Part shown: positions 15,836 to 24,842 of the stretch, piece after piece | Layout of the letters: the number at the start of each line of letters is the position of its first letter | Position numbering within the stretch: position 1 is the first letter of the stretch | Assembly: GCF_900230285.1 (NCBI RefSeq) | Contig: NZ_OCNK01000002.1 | Location: 806,001 to 870,000, forward strand | Direction: 5' to 3' | DNA from: Blastococcus haudaquaticus | GTDB taxonomy: Bacteria > Actinomycetota > Actinomycetes > Mycobacteriales > Geodermatophilaceae | DNA length: 64,000 nucleotides | The notes under the pieces: generated by a model | Told to the model about the DNA's origin: nothing | Databases searched by the model: none | What the model saw: the letters and a program-made list of their open reading frames with translations, nothing else | Position numbers and translations under genes: made by a program

Positions 15836-17748
15836 GACCGGCCGCCGTCCACGGGCTCGGCGACGTGGTCGTCGGTCCGCTCGCCGAGCTTCGCCGACCA
15901 CTCCGCGATCCGGCGGGCGACGTCCTGCTCGGTCAGCCCGGCCTCGGCCAGCACCTGACCCCGACTGCCGTGGTCGAAGAACTGCTGCGGCAGGCCCACC
16001 GCCCGCACCGGAACGTCGCACTCGCGGTCCTGCAGGGCCTGGGTCAGCGTGGTGCCCACTCCCCCGGCCCGCCCGCCGTCCTCGACGGTGACGGCCAGGC
16101 GGTGGCCGGCGGCCAGCTCGACGAGCTCGGGCGCGACCGGCAGCACCCAGCGCGGGTCGACCACCGTCACCTCGATGCCGTGGTCGGCGGCGCGCTCGGC
16201 CACGGCCAGGCACATCGGCACCATCGAGCCGACGGCCACGAGCAGCACGTCCGGTCGATCCCCCCGGCGCAGCACGTCGACCGGTCCGCGCCGCTCGAGC
16301 GCCGGGATGTCGACCGGCGGCGGCCCCTTCGGGAACCGGACGACGGTCGGCCCGTCGGTGACGGCGACCGCCTCGCGCAGCGCCTCCCGCAGCGTCGACT
16401 CGTCGCGCGGCGCGGCCAGCCGCACGCCCGGGACCACCGACAGGATCGACATGTCCCACATGCCGTTGTGCGAGGCCCCGTCGGTCCCGGTCACCCCGGC
16501 CCGGTCGAGGACGACGGTGACCGGCTGCTTGTGCAGCGCCACGTCCATGAGCAGCTGGTCGAAGGCCCGGTTGAGGAACGTGGAGTAGACGGCCACGACG
16601 GGGTGCAGGCCGCCCATGGCGAGGCCGGCCGCCGAGGTCAGCGCGTGCTGCTCGGCGATGCCGACGTCGAAGGTCCGGTCGGGGAACCGCTCGGCGAAGG
16701 CGGCGAGCCCCGTCGGGTGCAGCATCGCCGCGGTGATGGCCACGACGTCGGACCGCTCGGCGCCGATGCGCACCAGCTCGTCGGAGAACGCCGTCGTCCA
16801 GTCGCGGGCCGCGACCGTGCTGGTGCCGCTGTCCGGATCGAAGATCCCGGTCGCGTGCCAGGCGTCGATCTGGTCGGTCTCGGCGGGTGCGTAGCCGAAG
16901 CCCTTGGTGGTGACCGCGTGGACGATCACCGGCCCGCCGAACGAGCGGGCGCGGCGCAGCGCCGACTCCATGGCCTTGATGTCGTGGCCGTCGACCGGCC
17001 CGACGTACTTGAGGCCGAGGTCCTCGAACATGCCCTGCGGCGAGAGGACGTCCTTGAGGCCCTTCTTGATCGCGTGCAGCGCGTCGTACAGGGCGGTGCC
17101 GACGACCGGCGCACGGTGCAGGGCCTGCCGGACGGCGTTCAGCGCGTCCTCGTAGCCGGGGCGCAGGCGGAGGGTGGCCAGCGCGTCAGCCACGCCCCCG
17201 ATGGTCGGCGAGTACGACCTGCCGTTGTCGTTCACGACGATGATGACCGGCCGGTCCTGCGCGGCGGCGATGTTGTTCAGCGCCTCCCAGGCCATGCCGC
17301 CGGTGAGGGCGCCGTCGCCGACGACCGCCACCACGGGCCGCGAGTCACCGCGGACGGCGAAGGCCTTGGCCAGCCCGTCGGCGTAGGACAGCGAGGTCGA
17401 CGCGTGACTGTTCTCCACCCAGTCGTGCTCGCTCTCGGCCCGGCTCGGGTAACCGGAGAGCCCGCCGCGCTGGCGGAGCCGCTCGAAGCCGTCGGTCCGG
17501 CCGGTGAGCATCTTGTGCACGTAGGACTGGTGCCCGGTGTCGAAGACGATCGGCTCGCGCGGGGACTCGAACACCCGGTGCAGCGCGATGGTCAACTCGA
17601 CGCAACCGAGGTTGGGACCGAGGTGGCCGCCGGTCTTGGCGACGCTGGAGACGAGGGCGTCGCGGATCTCCGCCGCCAGGGCGGGGAGCTGGTCGGCGGG
17701 CAGGCCCCTGAGGTCCTCGGGACCCTTGAGCGATCGCAGGAGCGGCAC
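15832..17748 (-). CDS. dxs: 1-deoxy-D-xylulose-5-phosphate synthase
   Basis: A 638-residue thiamine-diphosphate enzyme that condenses pyruvate and glyceraldehyde 3-phosphate in the first step of the MEP isoprenoid pathway. It has [14 protein letters not shown] (catalytic His), the ThDP motif [18 protein letters not shown] with [11 protein letters not shown], and the transketolase segment [20 protein letters not shown] 17748 ([17 protein letters not shown]) matches the family N-terminus, although the frame is open to 17895. A -10-like TACAGT lies at 17801-17806 on the minus strand. In M. tuberculosis dxs1 directly follows rnd; here about 11 kb separates them. Confidence 0.93.
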   Translation of the reverse strand: MPLLRSLKGPEDLRGLPADQLPALAAEIRDALVSSVAKTGGHLGPNLGCVELTIALHRVFESPREPIVFDTGHQSYVHKMLTGRTDGFERLRQRGGLSGYPSRAESEHDWVENSHASTSLSYADGLAKAFAVRGDSRPVVAVVGDGALTGGMAWEALNNIAAAQDRPVIIVVNDNGRSYSPTIGGVADALATLRLRPGYEDALNAVRQALHRAPVVGTALYDALHAIKKGLKDVLSPQGMFEDLGLKYVGPVDGHDIKAMESALRRARSFGGPVIVHAVTTKGFGYAPAETDQIDAWHATGIFDPDSGTSTVAARDWTTAFSDELVRIGAERSDVVAITAAMLHPTGLAAFAERFPDRTFDVGIAEQHALTSAAGLAMGGLHPVVAVYSTFLNRAFDQLLMDVALHKQPVTVVLDRAGVTGTDGASHNGMWDMSILSVVPGVRLAAPRDESTLREALREAVAVTDGPTVVRFPKGPPPVDIPALERRGPVDVLRRGDRPDVLLVAVGSMVPMCLAVAERAADHGIEVTVVDPRWVLPVAPELVELAAGHRLAVTVEDGGRAGGVGTTLTQALQDRECDVPVRAVGLPQQFFDHGSRGQVLAEAGLTEQDVARRIAEWSAKLGERTDDHVAEPVDGGRS

Positions 17749-17854
17749 GGCTCGCGGTGTCCTCTCGGTCGGCAGCGCACTGCTCAGCAGGCGCCGATCA
17801 ACTGTAACTGCGCTTTCCCGACACTTCGGATCGAGGAGCGCGTCCGGATGCACG

Positions 17855-18223
17855 TCACAGTCGCGGTACCCAGCGCTCGCCGCGCAACGCCCCACCCACG
17901 ACCTCGACCCCGCGGGCTGCTGCCACCAGTCGGGTGCCCTCTCGCTCGTAGGCGGTCATCGCCGCCTCGATGGCCTCGACGGGCAACTGGTCGGCCAGCT
18001 CCACGCGCACCGTGCGCCAGCCCTTGCGGGCAGCCTCGAGACCGGCGTCGACGTGGTCGGCGGCGAAACGCGCGAGCAGCACCGGGTAGCGGCGCAGCAC
18101 CTCGTGCGCCCGGTAGTCGGGCGGGACCAGGTCGAAGAGCCAGGCGACGGCCGTCCGCTCCCAGTCCGGGGCTCCCGGCGGCCGGACCTCCGGCGGCCAG
18201 CCCGGGGGCAGTGCGACGTCCAC
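17855..18223 (-). CDS. Conserved hypothetical protein (122 aa)
   Basis: A soluble, Arg/Glu/Ala-rich protein with [29 protein letters not shown] near its start and no membrane segment. GTG 18223 is chosen ([13 protein letters not shown]); the longer frame to 18442 runs into the region upstream of the divergent TAXI gene. It lies 106 bp upstream of dxs on the same strand. Similar small proteins occur in other actinobacteria, but I cannot name a family. Confidence 0.6.
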   Translation of the reverse strand: MDVALPPGWPPEVRPPGAPDWERTAVAWLFDLVPPDYRAHEVLRRYPVLLARFAADHVDAGLEAARKGWRTVRVELADQLPVEAIEAAMTAYEREGTRLVAAARGVEVVGGALRGERWVPRL

Positions 18224-18329
18224 CCGCTCAGTGTGGGCCCGCCGCCCGGACGATCGACCGCCGGGCCGCACATGTGTTCGAATCGTCATGCGCGTGCTGA
18301 GCTCCGCAGGAGGCCGCGACACGACTAGG

Positions 18330-18351
18330 GTCGTCGCCGGTCGGCGACGAC
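18330..18351. promoter_or_regulatory. 22-bp inverted repeat upstream of the orphan TAXI gene
   Basis: GTCGTCGCCG (18330-18339) and CGGCGACGAC (18342-18351) form a perfect 10+10 inverted repeat with a 2-bp centre. A -10-like TAGGGT overlaps its left edge (18326-18331). It lies 26 bp before the start codon and may be an operator or leader hairpin. Confidence 0.45.
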
Positions 18352-18377
18352 GCCGGCAGCGCGGCAGGGAGGTCTGT

Positions 18378-19361
18378 GTGCGGCGCAGCCCTGGAACGGT
18401 CGCGGTGCTGGTCACCTGCTGGCTGCTCGGTGCGCTGCTCAACGGCTGTGCCTCCGGGCCGGAGGTCGCCGATCCCCCCGGTGCGCTCGTCGTCGCCGCC
18501 GGCGAGTCCTCCGGTGTCTACTACCGCTACGGCCGCGGCCTGGCCGAGGCGCTCGGCGCCGAACTGCCCGGCACCTCCGTCACCACCGCGATCACCAGCG
18601 GCTCCGTCGACAACATCCGGCAACTGGCCGACGGCCGGGCTCACATCGCCTTCGCGCTCGCCGACACCGCCGCCGAGGCGGTCGCGGGCACCGGGCCGTT
18701 CGACGCGCCGGTCCCGGTCCGGGCCATCGCCCGCCTGTACACGAACGCGGTGCACGTCGTCGTCCCTGCCGACTCCCCTGCCCAGCGAGTCGCCGACTTG
18801 GCCGGCCTGCGCGTCTCGATCGGCGCCCCCGGTTCCGGGACCGAGCTCACCGCGCTGCGGATGCTGGCGGTGGCCGGGGTCACCGACGACCGCACGGCGC
18901 TGACCCAGCGACTCGGTGTCGGCAGATCGGCCGAAGCCCTGGCCGGCGGCCGGCTGGACGCCTTCTTCTGGTCCGGCGGGCTGCCCACGGAGGGCATCCA
19001 GGAGCTGGTCGACGCCGTGCCCGTGCGACTGCTCCCTACCGACGACCTGCTCGTGGGCATGCGGTCCGACCATGCCCCCTACGTCGTGGAGCAGACCATC
19101 CGGGCCAGCGTCTACGGGCTGTCGGCCGACGTGAGCGGCGTCGGCGTGCCGAACCTGCTCCTGGTCCGGGCCGACATGCCCGACGATCTGGCCGAGGCGG
19201 TCACGGCCACGTTGTTCGGCCACCAGGCGGACCTGGTGGCTGCACACCCGGAGGCCCGGCACCTCGACGAGCGCAGCGCCATCACCACGACGCCGGTGTC
19301 GCTGCACCCGGGGGCGGCCGCCTACTACCGGGCGGCCAAACCGGGCGTCCGCGGTGGATGA
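18378..19361 (+). CDS. TAXI-family solute-binding lipoprotein (orphan, next to the sensor kinase)
   Basis: A 327-residue extracytoplasmic receptor of TRAP-TAXI type. Lipobox LNGC (Cys24) is followed by LVVAAGESSGVYYRYGRGLAEAL, the ITSGSVDNIRQLADG and IAFALADTAAEAV segments, and the late VGVPNLLLVRADMPDDLAE motif. It is a paralogue of the TAXI protein at 23817 but has no permease gene beside it. GTG 18378 follows GGGAGG by 5 nt. Its 3' end overlaps the convergent histidine kinase by 37 bp. It could be an alternative receptor, or a ligand sensor that docks on the kinase. Confidence 0.85.
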   Translation: MRRSPGTVAVLVTCWLLGALLNGCASGPEVADPPGALVVAAGESSGVYYRYGRGLAEALGAELPGTSVTTAITSGSVDNIRQLADGRAHIAFALADTAAEAVAGTGPFDAPVPVRAIARLYTNAVHVVVPADSPAQRVADLAGLRVSIGAPGSGTELTALRMLAVAGVTDDRTALTQRLGVGRSAEALAGGRLDAFFWSGGLPTEGIQELVDAVPVRLLPTDDLLVGMRSDHAPYVVEQTIRASVYGLSADVSGVGVPNLLLVRADMPDDLAEAVTATLFGHQADLVAAHPEARHLDERSAITTTPVSLHPGAAAYYRAAKPGVRGG

Positions 19362-20791
19362 GCGGACGTGCCGGACACCGGCTGCCCCACGGTCCGATCG
19401 GCCGGTGCCGGAGCTGCCATCTCGAGCCGGGGCAGGCGGATCACCACCTGCAACCCGTGCGGCCGGGCCGGGCGGACGGCGAGCGCGCCGCCGCAGCGTT
19501 CGACCAGCGTGCTGGCGATCGCCAGGCCGAGCCCGGAGCCGGGCACGTTCTGCTGGTCGGCCCCCCGCCAGAAGCGCCGGGTCGCCGCGGCACACTGCTC
19601 CGGCGGAAGACCGGGCCCGTCGTCCGCCACGCGCAGCTCGACCTGCCCGCCGGCCACGAGGTCGACCGAGACCCCGACGGTGCCGCCGGGGGTGAACCGC
19701 AGCGCGTTGTGCAGCACGGCGTCCAGGACCTGCTCCAGCACGCCCGCGGGAGCGAGCACCCAGGACGAACCGTCGCCGGCCAGTTGCATCTCGGTGCCGC
19801 CGGCCTCGGCCGCGTCGCTCCACATCCGCAACCGCTCGCGGACGCATTCGCGCACGTCGACGGCCACCATGGCGCTGCGGTCCTCCTGTGCGCGGGCCAT
19901 CGCCAGGGTGTCGTCGAGCACCTGGGTGAGCCGCTGGATCTCCTCCATCGCCAGCCGGTGGTCGGCGCGGGCCTCGGGGACCAGCCCGGTCTCCAGCGCG
20001 TCCACCCGGAGCTGCAGAGCAGTCAGGGGGTTGCGCAGCTGGTGGGAGACGTCGGCGACGAGGGCTCGCTGCTGTGCGCTCGACGTGCGGATCCCCTCGG
20101 CCATCCGGTTGAAGTCGGTGATCAGCCGGCGCAGCTCCGGGGGGCCGTGGCCCACCTCGGCCCGGGCGTCCAGGTCGCCGGTTGTCAACGTGTGCACTGC
20201 GTCGTCCAGCCGGCGCACGGGACGCAGGATCCACCGGGACAGCGGCCAGGTGGCCACTGCCACCAGGCCGAGTACGAGCAGCCCGGCCCCGACCAGCAGC
20301 GCCCAGTAGAGGACGACGTCCCGGACCACCTGCCCGGCCGGTGAGACGGTGACGACCGCGCCGGCGACCTCGCTGCCGCGCAGGACGGGCTCGGCGACCG
20401 CCACCGGGGACGCCCGCCAGGGCAGCACCGTTTGCGGCGGGCTGGACCGGCGGCCGGCCAGGGCCTGGGCGAGAGCCTGCTCCTGGCTCTCGGTCGCCGA
20501 CGATGCCCGGCCGGGTGCGGAGCTGAGCAGGACCTCGCCGTCGATGCCGTGCACCTCGACCCGGATCCCGTAGAGCCGGGCGTACGCCTGGACCTCCGGC
20601 TCGAGGGTCTCCACCGCGTCCCGCGCCAGGGCGGGCGCAGCGAGCCGGGCCAGCCGCGCGGTGTCGCCGGTGCGGTCGATCAGCAGCTCCTGGGTGCGCG
20701 CCTGCGCGTAGCCGGCCGCCAGCGGCACCTCGACCGCCAGCAGCACCAGGGCGACCAGGCCGAGGAACAGGGCGATGAGGCGGCGCCTCAC
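19325..20791 (-). CDS. Two-component sensor histidine kinase
   Basis: A 488-residue membrane kinase. TM1 (about 5-27) and TM2 (about 160-183) flank an extracytoplasmic domain of about 130 residues. HAMP follows (about 184-236), then HisKA with ADVSHQLRNPLTALQLR (phosphoacceptor His250). The HATPase domain has the N box HNALRF, DDGPGLP and GSGLGLAI. Its domain order resembles TctE-like kinases that sense carboxylates. GTG 20791 lies 13 bp after the response-regulator stop. It is flanked by TAXI/TRAP genes and probably controls them. Confidence 0.9.
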   Translation of the reverse strand: MRRRLIALFLGLVALVLLAVEVPLAAGYAQARTQELLIDRTGDTARLARLAAPALARDAVETLEPEVQAYARLYGIRVEVHGIDGEVLLSSAPGRASSATESQEQALAQALAGRRSSPPQTVLPWRASPVAVAEPVLRGSEVAGAVVTVSPAGQVVRDVVLYWALLVGAGLLVLGLVAVATWPLSRWILRPVRRLDDAVHTLTTGDLDARAEVGHGPPELRRLITDFNRMAEGIRTSSAQQRALVADVSHQLRNPLTALQLRVDALETGLVPEARADHRLAMEEIQRLTQVLDDTLAMARAQEDRSAMVAVDVRECVRERLRMWSDAAEAGGTEMQLAGDGSSWVLAPAGVLEQVLDAVLHNALRFTPGGTVGVSVDLVAGGQVELRVADDGPGLPPEQCAAATRRFWRGADQQNVPGSGLGLAIASTLVERCGGALAVRPARPHGLQVVIRLPRLEMAAPAPADRTVGQPVSGTSAHPPRTPGLAAR

Positions 20792-20804
20792 AGGAGCCCC
20801 CCGC

Positions 20805-21515
20805 TCACGGCAGCGGGACGGCGGAGCGCATCCGGTAGCCCACGCCGCGGACGGTCTCCACGAGGTCGGGGACGCCGAGCTTGGCGCGCAGGGTGGCGAC
20901 GTGCACGTCCAGCGTCCGGGTGGAGCCGAAGAGGGTGGCTCCCCAGACGCGGTCCAGCAGTGCCTCCCGAGCGCACACGGCGCCGTTCGCGGCGGCCAGG
21001 ACGGCGAGCAGGTCGAACTCCTTGCGGGACAGCTTCAGCTCCGCGCCGGACAGCGTGGCCCGCCGGGCATCCGGATCGACCTCGAGCGCCCCCAGCCGGA
21101 TGACCGGCACGGGCGCCACGGTATCGGGAGCGGTGGCCGCAACCGGAGCTCCGCCCGAACCGGCCCGATGGCTGCGGCGCAGCACCGCCTCCATCCGGGC
21201 CAGCAGCTCGGCGCTGCTGTAGGGCTTGACCACGTAGTCGTCGGCGCCGGCACGCAGTCCCGCGATCCGTTCGTGCTCCTCGGCCCGGGCGGTGACCGCG
21301 ATGATGGGCACGTCGACGACCCGGCGCAGCGCCCGGCAGACCGCCAGGCCGTCCATGTCGGGCAGCCCGAGGTCCAGCAGCACCAGGTCGACCCGGTGCG
21401 AACTTAGCGCCGCCTGCCCGGAGGAGACGCGGTGCACGAGCACGCCGTGGCGGCGCAGCACGTCGCCCAGGGCCGCCGCCACGCGGTCGTCGTCCTCGAC
21501 CACCAGCACCCGCAC
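20805..21515 (-). CDS. OmpR/PhoB-family response regulator
   Basis: A 236-residue regulator. The receiver domain starts MRVLVVEDDD, has phosphoacceptor Asp48 in VLLDLGLPDMDG, and the VTAR and YVVKPY switch motifs. An Ala/Pro linker of about 20 residues leads to a winged-helix domain with ELKLSRKEFDLLAVLAAANG and RTLDVHVATLRAKLG. It is cotranscribed with the kinase downstream and divergent from the TRAP operon, whose promoter gap holds paired GAGAACGT repeats. Confidence 0.92.
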   Translation of the reverse strand: MRVLVVEDDDRVAAALGDVLRRHGVLVHRVSSGQAALSSHRVDLVLLDLGLPDMDGLAVCRALRRVVDVPIIAVTARAEEHERIAGLRAGADDYVVKPYSSAELLARMEAVLRRSHRAGSGGAPVAATAPDTVAPVPVIRLGALEVDPDARRATLSGAELKLSRKEFDLLAVLAAANGAVCAREALLDRVWGATLFGSTRTLDVHVATLRAKLGVPDLVETVRGVGYRMRSAVPLP

Positions 21516-21557
21516 GTCCCACCTCCGATCCCGGTCCGGTCGGCCCGGCGACGTTAG

Positions 21558-21629
21558 GAGAACGTCAAGTCCTCGCCCGGCACTGGGCTCTAACGACGGA
21601 TCCTGTCACGGTCCCTGGTGAGAACGTGA
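21558..21629 (+). promoter_or_regulatory. Direct repeats in the response regulator / TRAP divergent promoter
   Basis: GAGAACGTCA (21558-21567) and GAGAACGTGA (21620-21629) are direct repeats spaced 62 bp start to start, close to six DNA turns. An outer CGTTAG/CTAACG inverted pair (21552-21557, 21590-21595) lies between them. They are candidate binding sites for the adjacent OmpR-type regulator. Confidence 0.4.
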
Positions 21630-21642
21630 GGGAGGCCACACC

Positions 21643-23820
21643 GTGACTGCGCAGGGAGCAGACGCCGCGAGCCCGGGCGAGCGGGCCACCGGCTCGACCG
21701 CCGACCGGGAGAGCCGGCCGGCCACAGCCGCGACCGCCCCGGTGGGCGAGGAGCCGGAGCGCCCGGGCGCGCTCGGGGACGTGCCCGCCGAGGCCGATGC
21801 GGAGCGGCCGGCGCGGGTCCTCGACGGACGGCTGCGGCTCGGCCTCAGCGTGGTGGCCGCCCTGCTGTCGGTCTACGCGCTGTGGAACGTGTTCTTCCCG
21901 GTGCCCGCGTTGCAGTACCGGATCGTCTTCCTGGCCGTCGTCCTGCCCCTCACCTTCCTGCTGTACCGCCCGGCCGTGCGCGTGCTGCGCGGCCGGAGCG
22001 AGGGCCCGGACCGACCCGGGCCGGTGGACTGGGTGCTGGCAGCCGTCTCGCTGTTCGTGACCCTCTGGCCGCTGCTGGCCGGCTTCGACGAGTACATCTC
22101 CCGCGGGTTCCGGCCGCTGTACATCGATGCCATCTGCGGGCTGGCCCTCTGCGCGCTGGTGCTCGTCGCGACCTGGCGCACGGTGGGACCGGTCCTCCCG
22201 GTCATCTGCCTGCTGTTCATCGCGTACGCCTTCTTGGGCAACCTGATCCCCAACGGCTGGCTGATCGGCCACCGCGGCTACGACTACCCCCGGCTGACCT
22301 CGGCCTTCGTGATGGGCACCGAAGGCATCTACGGCGTCCCGCTGGACGTCGCGGCCACGTACATCATCCTGTTCACGATCTACGGCGCGGTGCTGGAGTA
22401 CTCCGGCGCCGGGCAGTTCTTCCTCGACATCAGCTTCGCCGCGTTCCGCCGCTCGCGGTCGGCGCCCGGGCGCACGGTCACCCTGGCCGGCTTCCTGCTC
22501 GGCACGGTGTCGGGCTCGGGGACGGCGACCGCGGTCAGCCTGGGCAGCGTGTCCTGGCCGATCCTCAAGCGGGCCGGGTACCCCCGGGAGTCCGCCGGTG
22601 GCGTGCTGGCCGCCGCGGGCATCGGCGCGATCCTGTCGCCGCCGACCCTGGGCGCCGCCGCGTTCATCATCGCCGAGCTGCTGCGCGTCTCCTACCTGCA
22701 GGTCCTCGGCTACGCGCTCATCCCCACGCTGCTCTACTACCTGGGCATCTTCCTGGCGGTGGAGTTCGACGCCCGCCGGTTCGGGGTGCAGGCGGTGCAG
22801 ATGGAGCGGCAGAGCTTCTGGCGGCTGCTCGGCCGCTTCGGCTACCACTTCAGCTCGCTCATCGTCATCGTCGTCCTCCTGGCATTGGACCAGTCGGCGT
22901 TCAAGGCCGTCGTCTACGCCACGGCGCTCGCGTTCGCGCTGTCCTTCCTGGACCGCAGGCGACGGATGACACCGCCCCGCGTGTTCGACGCGCTGGCGAA
23001 GGGCGCCGCCGGCGTGCTGCCCGTGGCGGCGACCACGGCCGCGGCCGGCCTGATCGTGGCGGTGCTGACCCTCACCGGTCTGGGCCTGGACCTGTCCGCG
23101 ATCATCGTGGACCTGGCCGGACTGATCGCCGACAACCCGACGGCCCAGTTGCTGATCACCTGCGTCCTGGCCGCCATCGCGGTCCTCCTGCTCGGACTGG
23201 CGGTGCCGGTCACGGCGTCGTTCATCATCGCGGCGGTGATCATCGCCCCGGCGCTCACCACGCTGGGCGTGTCCACGCCCGAGGCCTACATGTTCGTCTT
23301 CTACTACGCGGTGCTCTCCGAGGTCAGCCCGCCGACCGCGCTGGCCGCGGTGGCCGCGGCCGCCATCACCGGCGGCAACGCCTTCAAGACGATGATCATG
23401 ACCTTCAAGTACACGCTGCCCGCCTTCCTCGTGCCGCTGGCGTTCGTGCTCACCACCAACGGCCAAGGCCTGCTCGGCCAGGGCGGGGCGGGCACCGTCC
23501 TGCTGGCCACCGCCGTGTCGGCGCTCGCAGTCGCCGCCCTGGCCGTCGTCACCGGCAAGTGGCTGCTCGGCCCGGCCGGCCTGCCGGAGCGGGTGCTGGC
23601 CGCCGTCGCCGCCGTCCTGCTGCTCTACCTGGAGACGACGACCGTGCTCATCGGCCTGGGTGCCCTGGTGCTGGCGGTCGTGGTGCACCTGCTCGGTCGT
23701 CGGCGCCGGGGGGTGGGCGGCTCGCCGCCCGAGTCGCAGGGTCCCGACGACGGGACGGACCAGACCACCCGCCCATCCGGCTCCACCCCATCCACCCCGA
23801 CCTCGGAGGTCACCCCGTGA
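21643..23820 (+). CDS. TRAP transporter fused permease (TAXI type)
   Basis: A 725-residue membrane protein that joins the small 4-TM and large 12-TM TRAP permease subunits, as in TAXI-type systems. About 60 hydrophilic N-terminal residues precede the first helix. Diagnostic segments include LAGFLLGTVSGSGTATAVSLGS, AAGIGAILSPPTLGAAAFIIAE and YAVLSEVSPPTALAAVAAAAI. It imports an organic acid-like solute using ion gradients with the TAXI receptor encoded next. GTG 21643 follows GGGAGG. Its stop overlaps the TAXI start (GTGA). Confidence 0.92.
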   Translation: MTAQGADAASPGERATGSTADRESRPATAATAPVGEEPERPGALGDVPAEADAERPARVLDGRLRLGLSVVAALLSVYALWNVFFPVPALQYRIVFLAVVLPLTFLLYRPAVRVLRGRSEGPDRPGPVDWVLAAVSLFVTLWPLLAGFDEYISRGFRPLYIDAICGLALCALVLVATWRTVGPVLPVICLLFIAYAFLGNLIPNGWLIGHRGYDYPRLTSAFVMGTEGIYGVPLDVAATYIILFTIYGAVLEYSGAGQFFLDISFAAFRRSRSAPGRTVTLAGFLLGTVSGSGTATAVSLGSVSWPILKRAGYPRESAGGVLAAAGIGAILSPPTLGAAAFIIAELLRVSYLQVLGYALIPTLLYYLGIFLAVEFDARRFGVQAVQMERQSFWRLLGRFGYHFSSLIVIVVLLALDQSAFKAVVYATALAFALSFLDRRRRMTPPRVFDALAKGAAGVLPVAATTAAAGLIVAVLTLTGLGLDLSAIIVDLAGLIADNPTAQLLITCVLAAIAVLLLGLAVPVTASFIIAAVIIAPALTTLGVSTPEAYMFVFYYAVLSEVSPPTALAAVAAAAITGGNAFKTMIMTFKYTLPAFLVPLAFVLTTNGQGLLGQGGAGTVLLATAVSALAVAALAVVTGKWLLGPAGLPERVLAAVAAVLLLYLETTTVLIGLGALVLAVVVHLLGRRRRGVGGSPPESQGPDDGTDQTTRPSGSTPSTPTSEVTP

Positions 23821-24836
23821 GGAAATCCCGCCCCACCGCCCTGCTGGCCCTGGCTTCCGCCACTCTCCTCGCGCTCGCCGGTTGCGGTGAAGCCGGCGGC
23901 GGCGGAGGAGGTGGGGGTGGCTCCGCCGAGGGCGGGGGTCCCGGCTGCGCGGAGCCCGCCGGCGGCGGTCGGCTGTCGATCGCCACCGGCAATACCACCG
24001 GCGTGTACTACATCCTGGGCGGCGGCATGGCCAACCTGCTGACGGAGAACGTCGAGGGCACGGAGGCCACGGCCGAGGCGACCAACGCATCCGCGGAGAA
24101 CATCCGCCTGGTCTGCGCCGGAGACAGCGACATCGGGTTCACCCTGGCCGACACCGCCGCCGACGCGGTCAACGGCGCGGGAGGTTTCGAGGGCGAGGAT
24201 CAGTCGGTCCAGGCGCTGGCCCGCATCTACGACAACTACACCCAGGTGTTCGTCCGCGCCGACGCCGGCATCGACTCCATCGCCGACATGGCGGGCAAGG
24301 CGGTGTCCACCGGCTCGCCGAACTCCGGCACCGAGAACATCGCGCTGCGGCTGCTGGAGGTCAACGACCTCGCCGCCTCGGACATCGAGCAGCTCCGCCT
24401 GGGCCTGCCGGAGAGCGTGCAGGGCATGAAGGACGGCTCCATCGACGCGCTGGTCTGGTCGGGCGGGCTGCCGACGGGCGGCATCACCGACCTGGTCACC
24501 TCGATGGGCGGCGACGTGAAGATGCTGCCGCTGGACGAGGAGCTGCCCAAGATGCAGGACACCTTCGGCGAGGCCTACACCGAGGGGACCATCCCGGCCG
24601 ACACCTACGGCCTGCCCGAGGACGTCGCCACGATCGCCGTGCCCAACCTGCTGGTGGTCAGCGACGCGATGCCCGAGGACGTCGCCGAGGAGGTGACCCG
24701 GGCGCTCTTCGAGAACCTGGACGCCCTGGCGCAGGTGCACCCGGAGGCGGAGAACATCTCCGCCGAGACCGCGACGGACACCGGTGACGTGCCGATGCAC
24801 CCGGGCGCCCAGGCGTACTTCGACGCGGAGGGCTGA
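23817..24836 (+). CDS. TAXI-family TRAP transporter solute-binding lipoprotein
   Basis: A 339-residue receptor with lipobox LAGC (Cys23) and a poly-glycine tether (about 27-45). The ligand domain starts LSIATGNTTGVYYILGGGMA and contains GDSDIGFTLADTAADAVNG, STGSPNSGTENIALRLLE, and VPNLLVVSDAMPEDVAEEV. It delivers solute to the fused permease, to which it is translationally coupled. GTG 23817 has a GGAGG site 7 nt upstream. The ligand is unknown; the DapA-like enzyme downstream suggests a keto acid or amino acid derivative. Confidence 0.92.
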   Translation: MRKSRPTALLALASATLLALAGCGEAGGGGGGGGGSAEGGGPGCAEPAGGGRLSIATGNTTGVYYILGGGMANLLTENVEGTEATAEATNASAENIRLVCAGDSDIGFTLADTAADAVNGAGGFEGEDQSVQALARIYDNYTQVFVRADAGIDSIADMAGKAVSTGSPNSGTENIALRLLEVNDLAASDIEQLRLGLPESVQGMKDGSIDALVWSGGLPTGGITDLVTSMGGDVKMLPLDEELPKMQDTFGEAYTEGTIPADTYGLPEDVATIAVPNLLVVSDAMPEDVAEEVTRALFENLDALAQVHPEAENISAETATDTGDVPMHPGAQAYFDAEG

Positions 24837-24842
24837 TCCCCG

